DNA from: Oligoflexia bacterium | Lineage (GTDB): Bacteria > Bdellovibrionota > Bacteriovoracia > Bacteriovoracales > Bacteriovoracaceae | Length of the DNA: 64,000 nucleotides | Direction of reading: 5' to 3' | NCBI GenBank assembly: GCA_024229115.1 | Contig: JAAEST010000040.1 | Span: forward strand, 124,001 to 188,000 | Part shown: one piece after another, positions 27,513-36,556 of the stretch | Layout: each line of letters starts with the position of its first letter | Numbering within the stretch: position 1 is the stretch's first letter | Position numbers and translations under genes: made by a program | Notes under the pieces: generated by a model | Databases searched by the model: none | What the model was told of the DNA's origin: nothing | Seen by the model: the letters and a program-made list of their open reading frames with translations, nothing else

Positions 27513-28394
27513 CTAAATTGATGATTGAACTTCTTGTTCAATTCTCTCCCCACTAAAAAGAGGGCGAGATGCGGACAAGGATACATCGGTACCAATGTTC
27601 TCTTCGGTGAACTTTTTGACCATTTTAGAAAAACTGATATCTATTTTTGACCCGGCAATATTTAACAGTTCCTTATCAAATTCGTCGACTGAACCCTCTT
27701 TTAAAGGGACTCCGCCTAGGATATTTAATCTGGCCGATAAAAACTGATCAACAGTGTCAGCTAAACTTTTAACAAGTCTGCAGTACTGCTTCTTAGAACT
27801 TACCTTATTTAACAGGAGATGATTTTCATTCACTCCATATCTATTCTTTAAAATTTTAATGAGAGAGTAGCTGTCAGTGATTGAGCTCTTGTCTGGCGTC
27901 ACTACAAAAAAACGATAGTCACAGTAAGCACTTAACGTTAGAGCCGGCTTATTAAGGCCAGCAGCACTGTCTAAGATGATAAAATCATAGTCTTGCTCAT
28001 GCGTGCTAATGATATCGGTAATAATCTTCGCCCAATCAAAGCTCTGATCAAATAACTCATATGATCCATTACATGCTGGTAGTAAATGAAAGTTTCCATC
28101 TTTATGGAGAACTTCATCAAATGACTTACCTGTAATGGCCATTGTAAAAAAGTTATTATCTAGAGGAAGACCAAGTTTAACTGCGGTATTACTTAAATTG
28201 TAATCACAATCGATAAGTAATGTTTTAAATCCTTGATCTGATAATAATTTGGAAAATTTCAATGAAGCAGATGTTTTCCCTACTCCACCTTTTCCACTGG
28301 TAAAACAAATAGTTTTAGCTTTTTGAAAATAAGTGTTTCCTGACTCATGACTTTGAAACGATAAAAGCCAATCTCTGGTTTTCTCTTCCGACAT
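27513..28394 (-). CDS. flhG: MinD-type ATPase FlhG (FleN/YlxH)
   Basis: Controls flagellar number together with FlhF. 293 residues with the deviant Walker A CFTSGKGGVGKTSAS (about 31-45), LLIDCDYNLSNTAVKLG, FIILDSAAGL (about 137-146) and a C-terminal helical tail that would bind the membrane. In contrast to its partner FlhF, all nucleotide-binding motifs look intact. GGGAG lies 5 bases before the ATG. Confidence 0.9.
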   Translation of the reverse strand: MSEEKTRDWLLSFQSHESGNTYFQKAKTICFTSGKGGVGKTSASLKFSKLLSDQGFKTLLIDCDYNLSNTAVKLGLPLDNNFFTMAITGKSFDEVLHKDGNFHLLPACNGSYELFDQSFDWAKIITDIISTHEQDYDFIILDSAAGLNKPALTLSAYCDYRFFVVTPDKSSITDSYSLIKILKNRYGVNENHLLLNKVSSKKQYCRLVKSLADTVDQFLSARLNILGGVPLKEGSVDEFDKELLNIAGSKIDISFSKMVKKFTEENIGTDVSLSASRPLFSGERIEQEVQSSI

Positions 28395-28450
28395 CCTGTC
28401 TCCCGTAACAACCTCATCCTAAGGTCTCATACGTTTAATAAAAAATTTAA

Positions 28451-29902
28451 CTACACAATTTGAAAAATACCGGCCAACACTCTTTCTGCTGAGGCGGCTT
28501 CAAGGTCATCAGGTACCATCGTTCCAGTACCAAAAAACATCATAGGAAGATTCTCATACTCATATGAAAGATTGAAAATTGCCCCATAATTTAAACATAA
28601 ATCTAAACTTGAAACGACCATCCCATTGGCCAGTTTCCCGTATTGATTTAACACCTTCTTATTATAAATTTCAGAATGAATTGCGCAAAGAGATACTAAT
28701 ACTTCCACCTTGCCAAATGAACGTCGTACCCCATCGATGAACTTCTTCGTCTCATTCAATTCATTCGTATTTGCTTTATAGTCAACAAAGACATTTAGTC
28801 CTTGTTCTGTCGCTTTTCTAATCTCTGAAATAATCTCTGGAATTGTTGATGCATTAACAACATTTAATCCAAAAACTTTTTCAGTAAAAGCGTTAGCATT
28901 TGTTTCACAACATCTAATAAGAACACTGTCTTTCTTTAAAGCACCAAGCTTATACATCATAGAAGTTTGTCCACTTCCTCCTTCAGAAAGAAGAATCGTA
29001 ACGACTTGCTCTTCTTCAGAATCAATCGTACTAAATTGTGGCATTGCTGTTGTAAAGTTTGTCATCATTTCTCTAAGAGCAAATTCAAATACAGCATCAG
29101 AGCTTTCAACTTCCTCATCTGATAATTCAAAGATTGCTTTCTTAGAAACTTTTGCAATGTATTCATCGTTTATATTTAAAGACTTTAAAGTCGATCTTAA
29201 ATGATAAATACCTGCTGGTTCTTTCTTATCTAGCTTTTGAACATTTCTACTTAGCTCAAAAAGTTTTCTTTCTAATTCTTCAATTTTTAATTGCTGTTTC
29301 TCAATAACTTGAAGTTGTTCAGAAGAAACTGTTGTTTCAGTATTGTTAACAGGCGCAAAATCAAGTGCTGGCTCGTTAATCTCTTGAGTAACTTTAGCAG
29401 TAGGTGCTTGAGATATTGCTGGTTGAGAAGAAGGAGTCGCCGACTGAGGAACATAACGATCTTCATTCATTTCACCGACACCTGATGAAAGAAAGTCATC
29501 TAGCGAGTTTTTAATTTTACTTCCAATATCTTTTACTTGCTTAACTTGTTTATTAAGGGCCACATTTCCATACCCACCAACTGAACCAGGACTCTTCACT
29601 TCATGACGAGCATGGTTTCCTTGTCCTTGGTCATAATCATCAATCATATTTGAGATATAGCTTGAGTTATTTTGATAAAACCTTTCTTTATTCTGATCAC
29701 CTAAAGCAAGATCTACTTTAGATTTCTTCGTGTAATTTTTTTCAGAAATAGCAGCTGTAATTTCAATTTTATTTTTCTTGAAAGCACCCTTCAAACCTTT
29801 ATTCGTAACTGTCTTAAGAATAATAGCGTCTGGACCTAATTCTGCTTTAATTGTTTTTAGGGCTTCGTCTAATGAATCAGCTTCAAATTTTCTTATGTAC
29901 AT
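28451..29902 (-). CDS. flhF: FlhF-like SRP-family protein with degenerate GTPase site
   Basis: FlhF is an SRP-type GTPase that sets the flagellar pole. 483 residues: the N-terminal B domain (MYIRKFEADSLDEALKTIK, GPDAIILKT) is typical, followed by a long low-complexity linker and an NG region from about 225. The G1 loop reads SEGGSGQTS, with Gln for the invariant Lys. The DTAGR position reads DYKAN and the TKLD position reads SSLD. The surrounding pattern, such as LPMMFFGTGTMVPDDLE, still matches FlhF. It follows flhA by one base. I infer it may not bind or hydrolyse GTP normally. Confidence 0.85.
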   Translation of the reverse strand: MYIRKFEADSLDEALKTIKAELGPDAIILKTVTNKGLKGAFKKNKIEITAAISEKNYTKKSKVDLALGDQNKERFYQNNSSYISNMIDDYDQGQGNHARHEVKSPGSVGGYGNVALNKQVKQVKDIGSKIKNSLDDFLSSGVGEMNEDRYVPQSATPSSQPAISQAPTAKVTQEINEPALDFAPVNNTETTVSSEQLQVIEKQQLKIEELERKLFELSRNVQKLDKKEPAGIYHLRSTLKSLNINDEYIAKVSKKAIFELSDEEVESSDAVFEFALREMMTNFTTAMPQFSTIDSEEEQVVTILLSEGGSGQTSMMYKLGALKKDSVLIRCCETNANAFTEKVFGLNVVNASTIPEIISEIRKATEQGLNVFVDYKANTNELNETKKFIDGVRRSFGKVEVLVSLCAIHSEIYNKKVLNQYGKLANGMVVSSLDLCLNYGAIFNLSYEYENLPMMFFGTGTMVPDDLEAASAERVLAGIFQIV

Positions 29903-29903
29903 A

Positions 29904-31979
29904 CTATAACCTCACCGTCCCTAGTGATCTAATGTTGGCATCCGGACTCAACTCGTTATGCGAAATGACTATTAAGTTTGGAATAAACTTTTCAGTTAGC
30001 CTCTTAAAGTGTGATCTAATAACTGGACTACATAGAACAATCATCTTCTCACCCATATCAGTGGCTTCATCAATTTTTTCATTTAAGCTTGCAAGGATAG
30101 TTTGTGTAACTTTAGGATCAAGCGATAGCTGCTGACCTTGCTCAGTTTGAATAACATTTTGAGCTATTGACTCTTCAATCCCTCGATCTAGAGTAAACAA
30201 TGGAACATCTCCTTGTTCGCTACGAACGGCTTCTGTAATCGTCCTGTACAATGCCTGCCGAGTAAACTCAGTCAGGGCGTCCGTCTCTTTCATTGTACCA
30301 CCATACTCTGCTAATGTCTCAAGGATTGTGCGTAAATCTCTAATTGACACACCCTCTCTTAGAAGATTCTGTAAAACTTTCAGGACTTGTCCCAGGTTTA
30401 AAATATCTGGTATCAAATCGGCCACAATCTTCGGATGTGATTCCTTAAAGTTATCCATTAGCCTAACTAATTCTTGTCTACCTAGTAGCTCAGAAAGGTT
30501 ACTCTTGAGTACTTCAGTCAAGTGAGTGGCCACAACAGTTGAGAGATCTACTACAGTATATCCATTGTATTGAGCATCTTCTTTCTGATCTTCAGAAATC
30601 CAAACAGCAGGTAGACCAAAAACTGGTTCAGTTGTTTCAATTCCATCAACTTTCTCAATAACTCCACCTGGATCCATCGCTAAGAAGTGATCCATAACTA
30701 AGTCACCTTTAGCAACTTCGATACCTTTAATTTTTACTGAGTACTCACCTGGCTTTAACTCGAGATTATCTTTAATTCTTACTGATGGAATAATCACACC
30801 CCAATCAATGGCAAATTGTTTTCTAATATGAGTGATTCTTTCCAGAAGATCACCATTTTGTTCAGAGTCAACTAAGTTTACTAAGCCGTAGCCAACTTCA
30901 AGTTCAACAAGTTCAAGACCAAGAAGATCTTCAAGATTATCTGGTGTAGTTTTCTTAACTTCAGATTCAGCTTTCGCTTTATTTTGTTTTTCTTTTTCAG
31001 CATTCTGCTCAATTTTATAAGCAGTAAAAGCAAGCATTCCACCCATGGCCATAAATGGAAACATTGGAAGACCAGGAACAAGGGCAAAAATAAATAGTAC
31101 AGCTGATGCCATATAAATAGCTTTTGGATGAACCGAGAATTGCTTCTGCATTTGAGAACCAAGGTTATCATCAGAACTATTTCGAGTGGCAATCATACCA
31201 GCTGCAGTAGAAATAATAAGTGCTGGAATTTGAGAAACAAGACCGTCACCAACAGTTAATAAAGTAAATGTTTCGGCGGCTTGAGAAACTTCCATTCCAT
31301 ATTGTGTAACACCAACAATGATCCCAGCGATAACGTTAATCGCGGTAATGAGAATACCAGCAATCGCATCACCACGAACGAACTTACTAGCACCATCCAT
31401 AGACCCGTAGAAGTCTGCTTCATCAGCAACTTCTCGTCTTCTTTGTTTCGCTTCAGCATCATCAATAAGTCCTGCATTTAAATCAGCATCAATGGCCATT
31501 TGCTTACCAGGCATTGCATCTAACGTAAATCTTGCAGCAACTTCAGCAACCCTACCGGCACCTTTAGTGATAACCATAAAGTTGATGATAACGAGAATTG
31601 TAAAAACGATAAGACCAACTACATAATTTCCTTCAACAACGAACTCACCAAAACTTCTAATGATCTCACCAGCAGCAGCTTCTTTATCAGAACCACCACG
31701 AAGAAGAATGTTACGAGTTGAAGCGACGTTAAGAGATAGTCTAAATAACGTCATTACTAGTAAGACTGTAGGGAACGTACTAAAGTCTAGAGGCTTTTTC
31801 GTATAAACAGAAACAAGCATGATCACAACACTTAAACTAAGAGTCAGTGCTAAAAGTAAATCAAGTACCAGAGGTGGTACCGGAATAATCATCACACAAA
31901 GAATGACCATCAAACCGATCGCAATGGCGAGGTCTGTATTCTTTGTCAAAAATTTGAAGCGATCAAAAATACTATCCAT
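29904..31979 (-). CDS. flhA: Flagellar export gate protein FlhA
   Basis: Inner-membrane component of the flagellar type III export gate, using the proton-motive force and docking chaperone-substrate complexes. 691 residues: eight or so membrane helices to about 330, with the conserved cytoplasmic loop (FTLDAMPGKQMAIDADLNAG, about 150-170), then the cytoplasmic FlhA-C domain. Usual length. It sits between flhB and flhF. Confidence 0.97.
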   Translation of the reverse strand: MDSIFDRFKFLTKNTDLAIAIGLMVILCVMIIPVPPLVLDLLLALTLSLSVVIMLVSVYTKKPLDFSTFPTVLLVMTLFRLSLNVASTRNILLRGGSDKEAAAGEIIRSFGEFVVEGNYVVGLIVFTILVIINFMVITKGAGRVAEVAARFTLDAMPGKQMAIDADLNAGLIDDAEAKQRRREVADEADFYGSMDGASKFVRGDAIAGILITAINVIAGIIVGVTQYGMEVSQAAETFTLLTVGDGLVSQIPALIISTAAGMIATRNSSDDNLGSQMQKQFSVHPKAIYMASAVLFIFALVPGLPMFPFMAMGGMLAFTAYKIEQNAEKEKQNKAKAESEVKKTTPDNLEDLLGLELVELEVGYGLVNLVDSEQNGDLLERITHIRKQFAIDWGVIIPSVRIKDNLELKPGEYSVKIKGIEVAKGDLVMDHFLAMDPGGVIEKVDGIETTEPVFGLPAVWISEDQKEDAQYNGYTVVDLSTVVATHLTEVLKSNLSELLGRQELVRLMDNFKESHPKIVADLIPDILNLGQVLKVLQNLLREGVSIRDLRTILETLAEYGGTMKETDALTEFTRQALYRTITEAVRSEQGDVPLFTLDRGIEESIAQNVIQTEQGQQLSLDPKVTQTILASLNEKIDEATDMGEKMIVLCSPVIRSHFKRLTEKFIPNLIVISHNELSPDANIRSLGTVRL

Positions 31980-31984
31980 AGTGG

Positions 31985-33097
31985 TTACCTAATATTAATT
32001 TCCGTTTGCTTTCCGCTAGCAACGGCTTTTCTTTTTCTTTTTAGTTTGTATACAAAAGCAAGAACTTCAGCGACAGCTTTATAGAGATTGCGAGGAACAC
32101 CATCTCCAATTTTAACTGTCTTATACATTGCTCTTGCAAGAGGAACATTTTCTACAATTGGAATATCACTCTCTTTTGCAATTTCTCTAATTTTCATGGC
32201 CACAGCATCAGCACCTTTTGCAATAACCTCAGGAGCAACCATCGTAGCCTTGTCATACTTAAGAGCAATCGAGATGTGAGTAGGGTTAGTGATAATAACA
32301 TCAGCTTTAGGAACATCGGCCATCATTCTCTTTTGAGACATTTCTCTTTGAATGGATCTGATTCTTTGCTTGATCTCAGGGTTACCGTCTTGTTCCTTTG
32401 ATTCCTTTTTCGCTTGTTCTTTTGTCATCATGAGTTTCTTTTTGTAGCTAAACTTTTGATAAGCAAAATCAGCAGCAGCGATAATGGCAAGCCCCGCAAG
32501 GATAGCGAACACTAGTTTTGTTACAATCCATTTTCCGTGAAGAAAGCTCTGAGTAAAATCAAGGTGAAGAAATCCTTGGAATGAATTCAAATCATCTTTG
32601 ATAAAGTAATAAACGATACTCATCACAAATATGAATTTGAAAACACCTTTAATGGCCTCAACAAGTGATTTCATGGAAAAGAGTCTTTTGATCCCACTAA
32701 TTGGATTAATTCTTTCTGGCTTAAGCTCAAGAACCTCTGTAGAAAATAAAAAACCTATTTGAGCAACATTGGCAATCACACCAACACAAAGAGCGACCAA
32801 GCAGACTGGAGCAGCACACTTAAGGGCAGCAAAGAGAGTTTTTTGAATAACTTCTTTTGATACTTTTTGAGTATAGGCTACAGCAATATCTAATCCATAC
32901 AGATATTCCATCAGTCCAGACATCACTTCATAAATGTAAACAAGACTTAGAGTAAGAGTCATGGCACTTGCTGCTAGAACAAGAACACTTGTTAACTCTT
33001 TCGAAGATGCTACCTCTCCACGCTTACGAAATTCTTCTATTCGATGGGCGGAAGGGTCTTCGGTTTTCTCTGCGTCTGAATCTTGTTCGTCTGCCAT
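31985..33097 (-). CDS. flhB: Flagellar export switch protein FlhB
   Basis: Controls substrate switching in flagellar export. 370 residues with four membrane helices (about 30-215) and a cytoplasmic domain holding the self-cleaving motif NPTH (ITNPTHISIALKYD, about 267). The N-terminal EKTEDPSAHRIEEFRKRGEVA matches the family. Located between fliR (7 bases upstream) and flhA (5 bases downstream). Confidence 0.97.
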   Translation of the reverse strand: MADEQDSDAEKTEDPSAHRIEEFRKRGEVASSKELTSVLVLAASAMTLTLSLVYIYEVMSGLMEYLYGLDIAVAYTQKVSKEVIQKTLFAALKCAAPVCLVALCVGVIANVAQIGFLFSTEVLELKPERINPISGIKRLFSMKSLVEAIKGVFKFIFVMSIVYYFIKDDLNSFQGFLHLDFTQSFLHGKWIVTKLVFAILAGLAIIAAADFAYQKFSYKKKLMMTKEQAKKESKEQDGNPEIKQRIRSIQREMSQKRMMADVPKADVIITNPTHISIALKYDKATMVAPEVIAKGADAVAMKIREIAKESDIPIVENVPLARAMYKTVKIGDGVPRNLYKAVAEVLAFVYKLKRKRKAVASGKQTEINIR

Positions 33098-33104
33098 ATT
33101 GTCC

Positions 33105-33884
33105 TTACATTATAAACTGGAACCACTCGCCCAGTTTCTCCGTATATATTTTGAAAGCAACTCTGAAAAACTCATCAGAACTTGCTGCAAAAACTAATAA
33201 TCCCATTCCGATGTTCACAACAAAACTCACCATGATCACATTCATCTGTGGAACCATTCTGGCAATAACTCCAAGAACAGAGGTAATGAGTAAGTTAATG
33301 AAAATCATTGGTGATGCTAACAAAAGTGCACTTAAGAAGATTCCTTTAAAGACACCGACAAAATATTCTGGAGACTTCGCAAAGTTTCCAAGATCATAAA
33401 TATGAATTGACCAAAAGCTATTAAACACACCCTTAAACATTGGAATTAAAGCTCCACTTGAAAGAATGGCAATCAAAAGAGTCCACTGAATCATTTTTTC
33501 AAATGGACCAACTTGCTGAGCACTTTGTGGATCGAAATAACTAACGGCACCAAAACCAATCTGTTGAGTAATAACAGCACCAGCTGCAATAAAGAGATTC
33601 ATTAAACACTTAACGAGGTAGCCAATTAATAATCCCGACGCTGCATAGAAAATAGTAAGCGACCAAAAGTTATCCAGCCCCATGTAAGCGATGTCTTTAA
33701 TAATTTCACCTTTTACATGTGGAAAGAATGCAAAACTAACAACAAGAGAAAACAATGTCTTCACCACTACTGGAATCGAAGTGTTATCAAAGATAGGTAG
33801 TTGCATTAGAATAACAAGCCACCTTGTGAATACTAACCAAAAGATCACAATACTTTGATAATCTTGGATAGTAACGTTGATCAT
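33105..33884 (-). CDS. fliR: Flagellar export protein FliR
   Basis: Membrane component of the FliPQR export pore. 259 residues, about six helices, with the family pattern FTRWLVILMQLPIF at the start, IGQQ-type segment QQIGFGAVSYFDPQ, and an NLL segment (MIFINLLITSVLGVIARMVPQMN, about 195-217). Spaced 8 bases from fliQ. Confidence 0.94.
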   Translation of the reverse strand: MINVTIQDYQSIVIFWLVFTRWLVILMQLPIFDNTSIPVVVKTLFSLVVSFAFFPHVKGEIIKDIAYMGLDNFWSLTIFYAASGLLIGYLVKCLMNLFIAAGAVITQQIGFGAVSYFDPQSAQQVGPFEKMIQWTLLIAILSSGALIPMFKGVFNSFWSIHIYDLGNFAKSPEYFVGVFKGIFLSALLLASPMIFINLLITSVLGVIARMVPQMNVIMVSFVVNIGMGLLVFAASSDEFFRVAFKIYTEKLGEWFQFIM

Positions 33885-33892
33885 AAGTCTCC

Positions 33893-34168
33893 CTAGTTCT
33901 GACTAATAACTTGAGGAATATTTAATATTAATTCTCTAGTAAAGTTTGTGAGTGTTTCTGACATCCATGGTGCAAAAATAACCATGGCCCCAACAATTAC
34001 TAGAATTTTAGGAATGAATGAAAGTGTTTGCTCATTGATTTGAGTAACCGCTTGGAAAAGGCTCACTAAAATACCCATGAACAATGCTCCTAAAAGCATT
34101 GGACTAGCAACGTATAACGAAACTTTGATGGCCTGATTTGTAATTTCACTAAATACGTCGTAACCCAT
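33893..34168 (-). CDS. fliQ: Flagellar export protein FliQ
   Basis: Small two-helix component of the export pore. 91 residues with LLGALFMGILVSLFQAVTQINEQTLSFIPK (split by the two helices), which is the family core. Spaced 11 bases from fliP and 8 from fliR. Confidence 0.95.
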   Translation of the reverse strand: MGYDVFSEITNQAIKVSLYVASPMLLGALFMGILVSLFQAVTQINEQTLSFIPKILVIVGAMVIFAPWMSETLTNFTRELILNIPQVISQN

Positions 34169-34179
34169 AATTCAACACC

Positions 34180-34926
34180 TTAATTAAACGACCTAAGAAT
34201 AGATCCTGTTACTAATTGCCAACCATCAACTAATACGAAAAGTAATAATTTAAATGGAAGAGAAATAACCACTGGAGGTAACATCATCATCCCCATGGCC
34301 ATTAAAACTGAAGCAACTACCATATCCAAAATTAGGAATGGAATATAAAGTAAAAAACCAATCTGGAAAGCTGTTTTCAATTCACTAATAATAAAAGCAG
34401 GAATTAAAAAGTGAATTGGTACTTCATTAACAGTAGCCGGAGCTGGTTCACCTGTAACATCATAGAAAAGAGCGATATCAGCTTTACGCACTTGTTTAGT
34501 CATAAATTTTCTTAAACTTAATTCAATCTTAGATATCGCATAAGTTGAAGAAACCTTCTTGGCCATGTAAGGTTTAAGAGCTTGGTCATAAATCTCTACA
34601 CCAGTTGGCTTCATTACAAAGATTGATAAGAAGAGAGCAAAACCAATCAATAATTGATTTGGTGGCATGTTCTGTGTGCCAATAGCTTGTCTCATAAAAG
34701 AAAGAACAACAATGATTCTAGTAAAACATGTACAAAGAATTAAAATCGCCGGAGCTAAGGTTAACACTGTAAAGAGTGCTAAGATTTCAATCGTATCAAC
34801 AAGGTTTACCCCTTGTCCGAAATTGACAGATAAACCCGGAAGGTTCGTTGAACTTTGAGCTAATGCTGAACTAGCAAGTAAACTCAATCCTAAAGCTACT
34901 GCCAATTTTAAGATTTTTGAAAACAT
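34180..34926 (-). CDS. fliP: Flagellar export protein FliP
   Basis: Main pore-forming component of flagellar export. From ATG 34924-34926 it has 248 residues with a cleavable signal peptide (MFSKILKLAVALGLSLLASSALA), then TFLTLAPA-like ALFTVLTLAPAILILCTCFTR and RQAIGTQNMPPNQLLIGFALFL (about 90-111). The ATG has GAGG 8 bases upstream. An upstream TTG (34947) gives a charged N-terminal extension that would not suit a signal peptide. Confidence 0.95.
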   Translation of the reverse strand: MFSKILKLAVALGLSLLASSALAQSSTNLPGLSVNFGQGVNLVDTIEILALFTVLTLAPAILILCTCFTRIIVVLSFMRQAIGTQNMPPNQLLIGFALFLSIFVMKPTGVEIYDQALKPYMAKKVSSTYAISKIELSLRKFMTKQVRKADIALFYDVTGEPAPATVNEVPIHFLIPAFIISELKTAFQIGFLLYIPFLILDMVVASVLMAMGMMMLPPVVISLPFKLLLFVLVDGWQLVTGSILRSFN

Positions 34927-34959
34927 CCTGTTTTCCTCTTCTCTCAAGTAAGTCCCTAC

Positions 34960-36138
34960 TTATTGTAGAGACTTTAAATTTTTCATTTTATCTTTGATCT
35001 GATCAGATAACTTCACTTTGTCCGTTGATTCTGATTCAGCTAATAACTTATCTAGTCCGCTACTCTCAGCAGCCGCATTGTTGTTAGCTATAGTTAGCTC
35101 GGTTGCTACCGCAACCTCATCTTTAAGCTTAAATTCTTTTTCCGTTTCATTCGCTGTACCAAGATTAGTATCGAAGTTATCGCCAGCGATTTGCCTTTCA
35201 CCATCTTTCATAAGTCCGGCCACATCATTTACTTCACTAATTAACTGAAGACCTGACTCGCTTGAACCTACTAAGAAGACTTGATTATGAGCTCTCACAA
35301 GTACTAACGATTTCTTTGGTCCGATATAAGTATTGTTGATTACTTCAACCACTTTTGTAGAACTTAAAAAACTTAGCTTTGACTTTTTAAATGCACCTTT
35401 TCTCATTAACTGAACTGCTCCCCAGAAGAAAACGAGTATCAATCCTAAGAATGCAACAAACTTACCAACATATGTTCCAAGAGAAAACGAAGACTTAGTC
35501 TCACCTTCAAGCGCTTTGGCACTAGATTTACTCGCTGCTTGAGTCACTTTGACTTCATCCTTTTGTTGTTTAGTCGGGGCCGCCTTGGCCACTTTCGCTT
35601 TTGCAAGCTTAACTTCTGGAACACTTGCCTGATCTTTCATCAACTTATCAAGATAGCTCTCATCGTAGTCAGTTACAGCTTTTTTCGGGTTCGGTATAGC
35701 CGGTTGTCTATTAGTATTTAAACTAACCGCTTTCTTCGCTGTTTTAATTCTCGGGAAAGTTACATCAAAACTCTTATCTCTAAGTGTGACATTAATTTTT
35801 CCTTGATGCTTTTCAACGTTGTATGGAAGTACAACTCTGAATCTCACTTTATTTTTAGTAAACTGATAGGCCTGAAGAGAAGTATCAAATTTTTCATTAA
35901 GAGTTATGTTCTTTTCAATCTTTGGCCAAACATATGAGTCAGGAATGGCTACCTGAATAATATTCTTCTTAACCGTTAAGATTGGTGTTCCCCTAAGCTC
36001 TCCTTCATAAAACACTTCTGCTTTACTAGTGTGAGATCCATTTTTAAAAGCAATTTTACCAATCTTGGTTTTCTCTTCGGCTTGAGAGCTTATCGAGATC
36101 ATTGCTAAAAATACGAGAACAATAATGTTTTTAATCAT
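34960..36138 (-). CDS. fliO: FliO-type protein with large periplasmic N-terminal domain
   Basis: FliO helps FliP assemble. Here it has 392 residues, far longer than the usual 100-200. A signal peptide (about 1-20) is followed by a beta-rich domain to about 130 (FKNGSHTSKAEVFYEGELRGTP...), similar in pattern to AMIN-type domains, then a Lys/Ala/Pro linker, one membrane helix (about 225-245, YVGKFVAFLGLILVFFWGAV) and the FliO cytoplasmic core (NNTYIGPKKSLVLVRAHNQ, LLISEV-like LQLISEV). Position between fliN and fliP supports the call. Confidence 0.8.
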   Translation of the reverse strand: MIKNIIVLVFLAMISISSQAEEKTKIGKIAFKNGSHTSKAEVFYEGELRGTPILTVKKNIIQVAIPDSYVWPKIEKNITLNEKFDTSLQAYQFTKNKVRFRVVLPYNVEKHQGKINVTLRDKSFDVTFPRIKTAKKAVSLNTNRQPAIPNPKKAVTDYDESYLDKLMKDQASVPEVKLAKAKVAKAAPTKQQKDEVKVTQAASKSSAKALEGETKSSFSLGTYVGKFVAFLGLILVFFWGAVQLMRKGAFKKSKLSFLSSTKVVEVINNTYIGPKKSLVLVRAHNQVFLVGSSESGLQLISEVNDVAGLMKDGERQIAGDNFDTNLGTANETEKEFKLKDEVAVATELTIANNNAAAESSGLDKLLAESESTDKVKLSDQIKDKMKNLKSLQ

Positions 36139-36152
36139 AACTCCACCTTTTC

Positions 36153-36539
36153 TTATTTTAAGGTCTCAATTCTTTCTACTGGACTAATGATATCCGTAAG
36201 TCTGATACCAAATTTTTCGTTAACAACAACAACTTCACCTTTTGCAACAAGCTTCCCGTTTACTAAAATCTCAAGAGGCTCACCAGCAAGCTTGTCTAGT
36301 TCTAAAACAGAACCTTGACCTAGCTGTAAAAGGTCTTTAATAATTACTTCCGTTCTTCCTAATTCCACAGTTACCTTTAGTGGAATATCTAAGATGAAAT
36401 CTAAGTTTTGAACTTTCAGTTTATTAAGAGCATCGTCCCCAGCTTTTACTTCATCAGCAAGCTTCGCAATCTGCGCTCTATCCGCATCATCAAGTCCAAT
36501 TGGTTGTGCTACTTCATTTTCGTTGTTATTTTCTTCCAT
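36153..36539 (-). CDS. fliN: Flagellar switch protein FliN
   Basis: C-ring component. 128 residues with a SpoA domain at about 55-128 containing [49 protein letters not shown] and FGIRLTDI. The N-terminal 50 residues are acidic and variable. Spaced 17 bases from fliM and 14 from fliO. Confidence 0.96.
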   Translation of the reverse strand: MEENNNENEVAQPIGLDDADRAQIAKLADEVKAGDDALNKLKVQNLDFILDIPLKVTVELGRTEVIIKDLLQLGQGSVLELDKLAGEPLEILVNGKLVAKGEVVVVNEKFGIRLTDIISPVERIETLK

Positions 36540-36556
36540 TTCTTATCTCCCCAAAC

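Noticed and set aside
32968-33399. 143-residue plus-strand ORF over fliR/flhB
   Set aside because: Antisense shadow of two well-supported flagellar genes, no family match.
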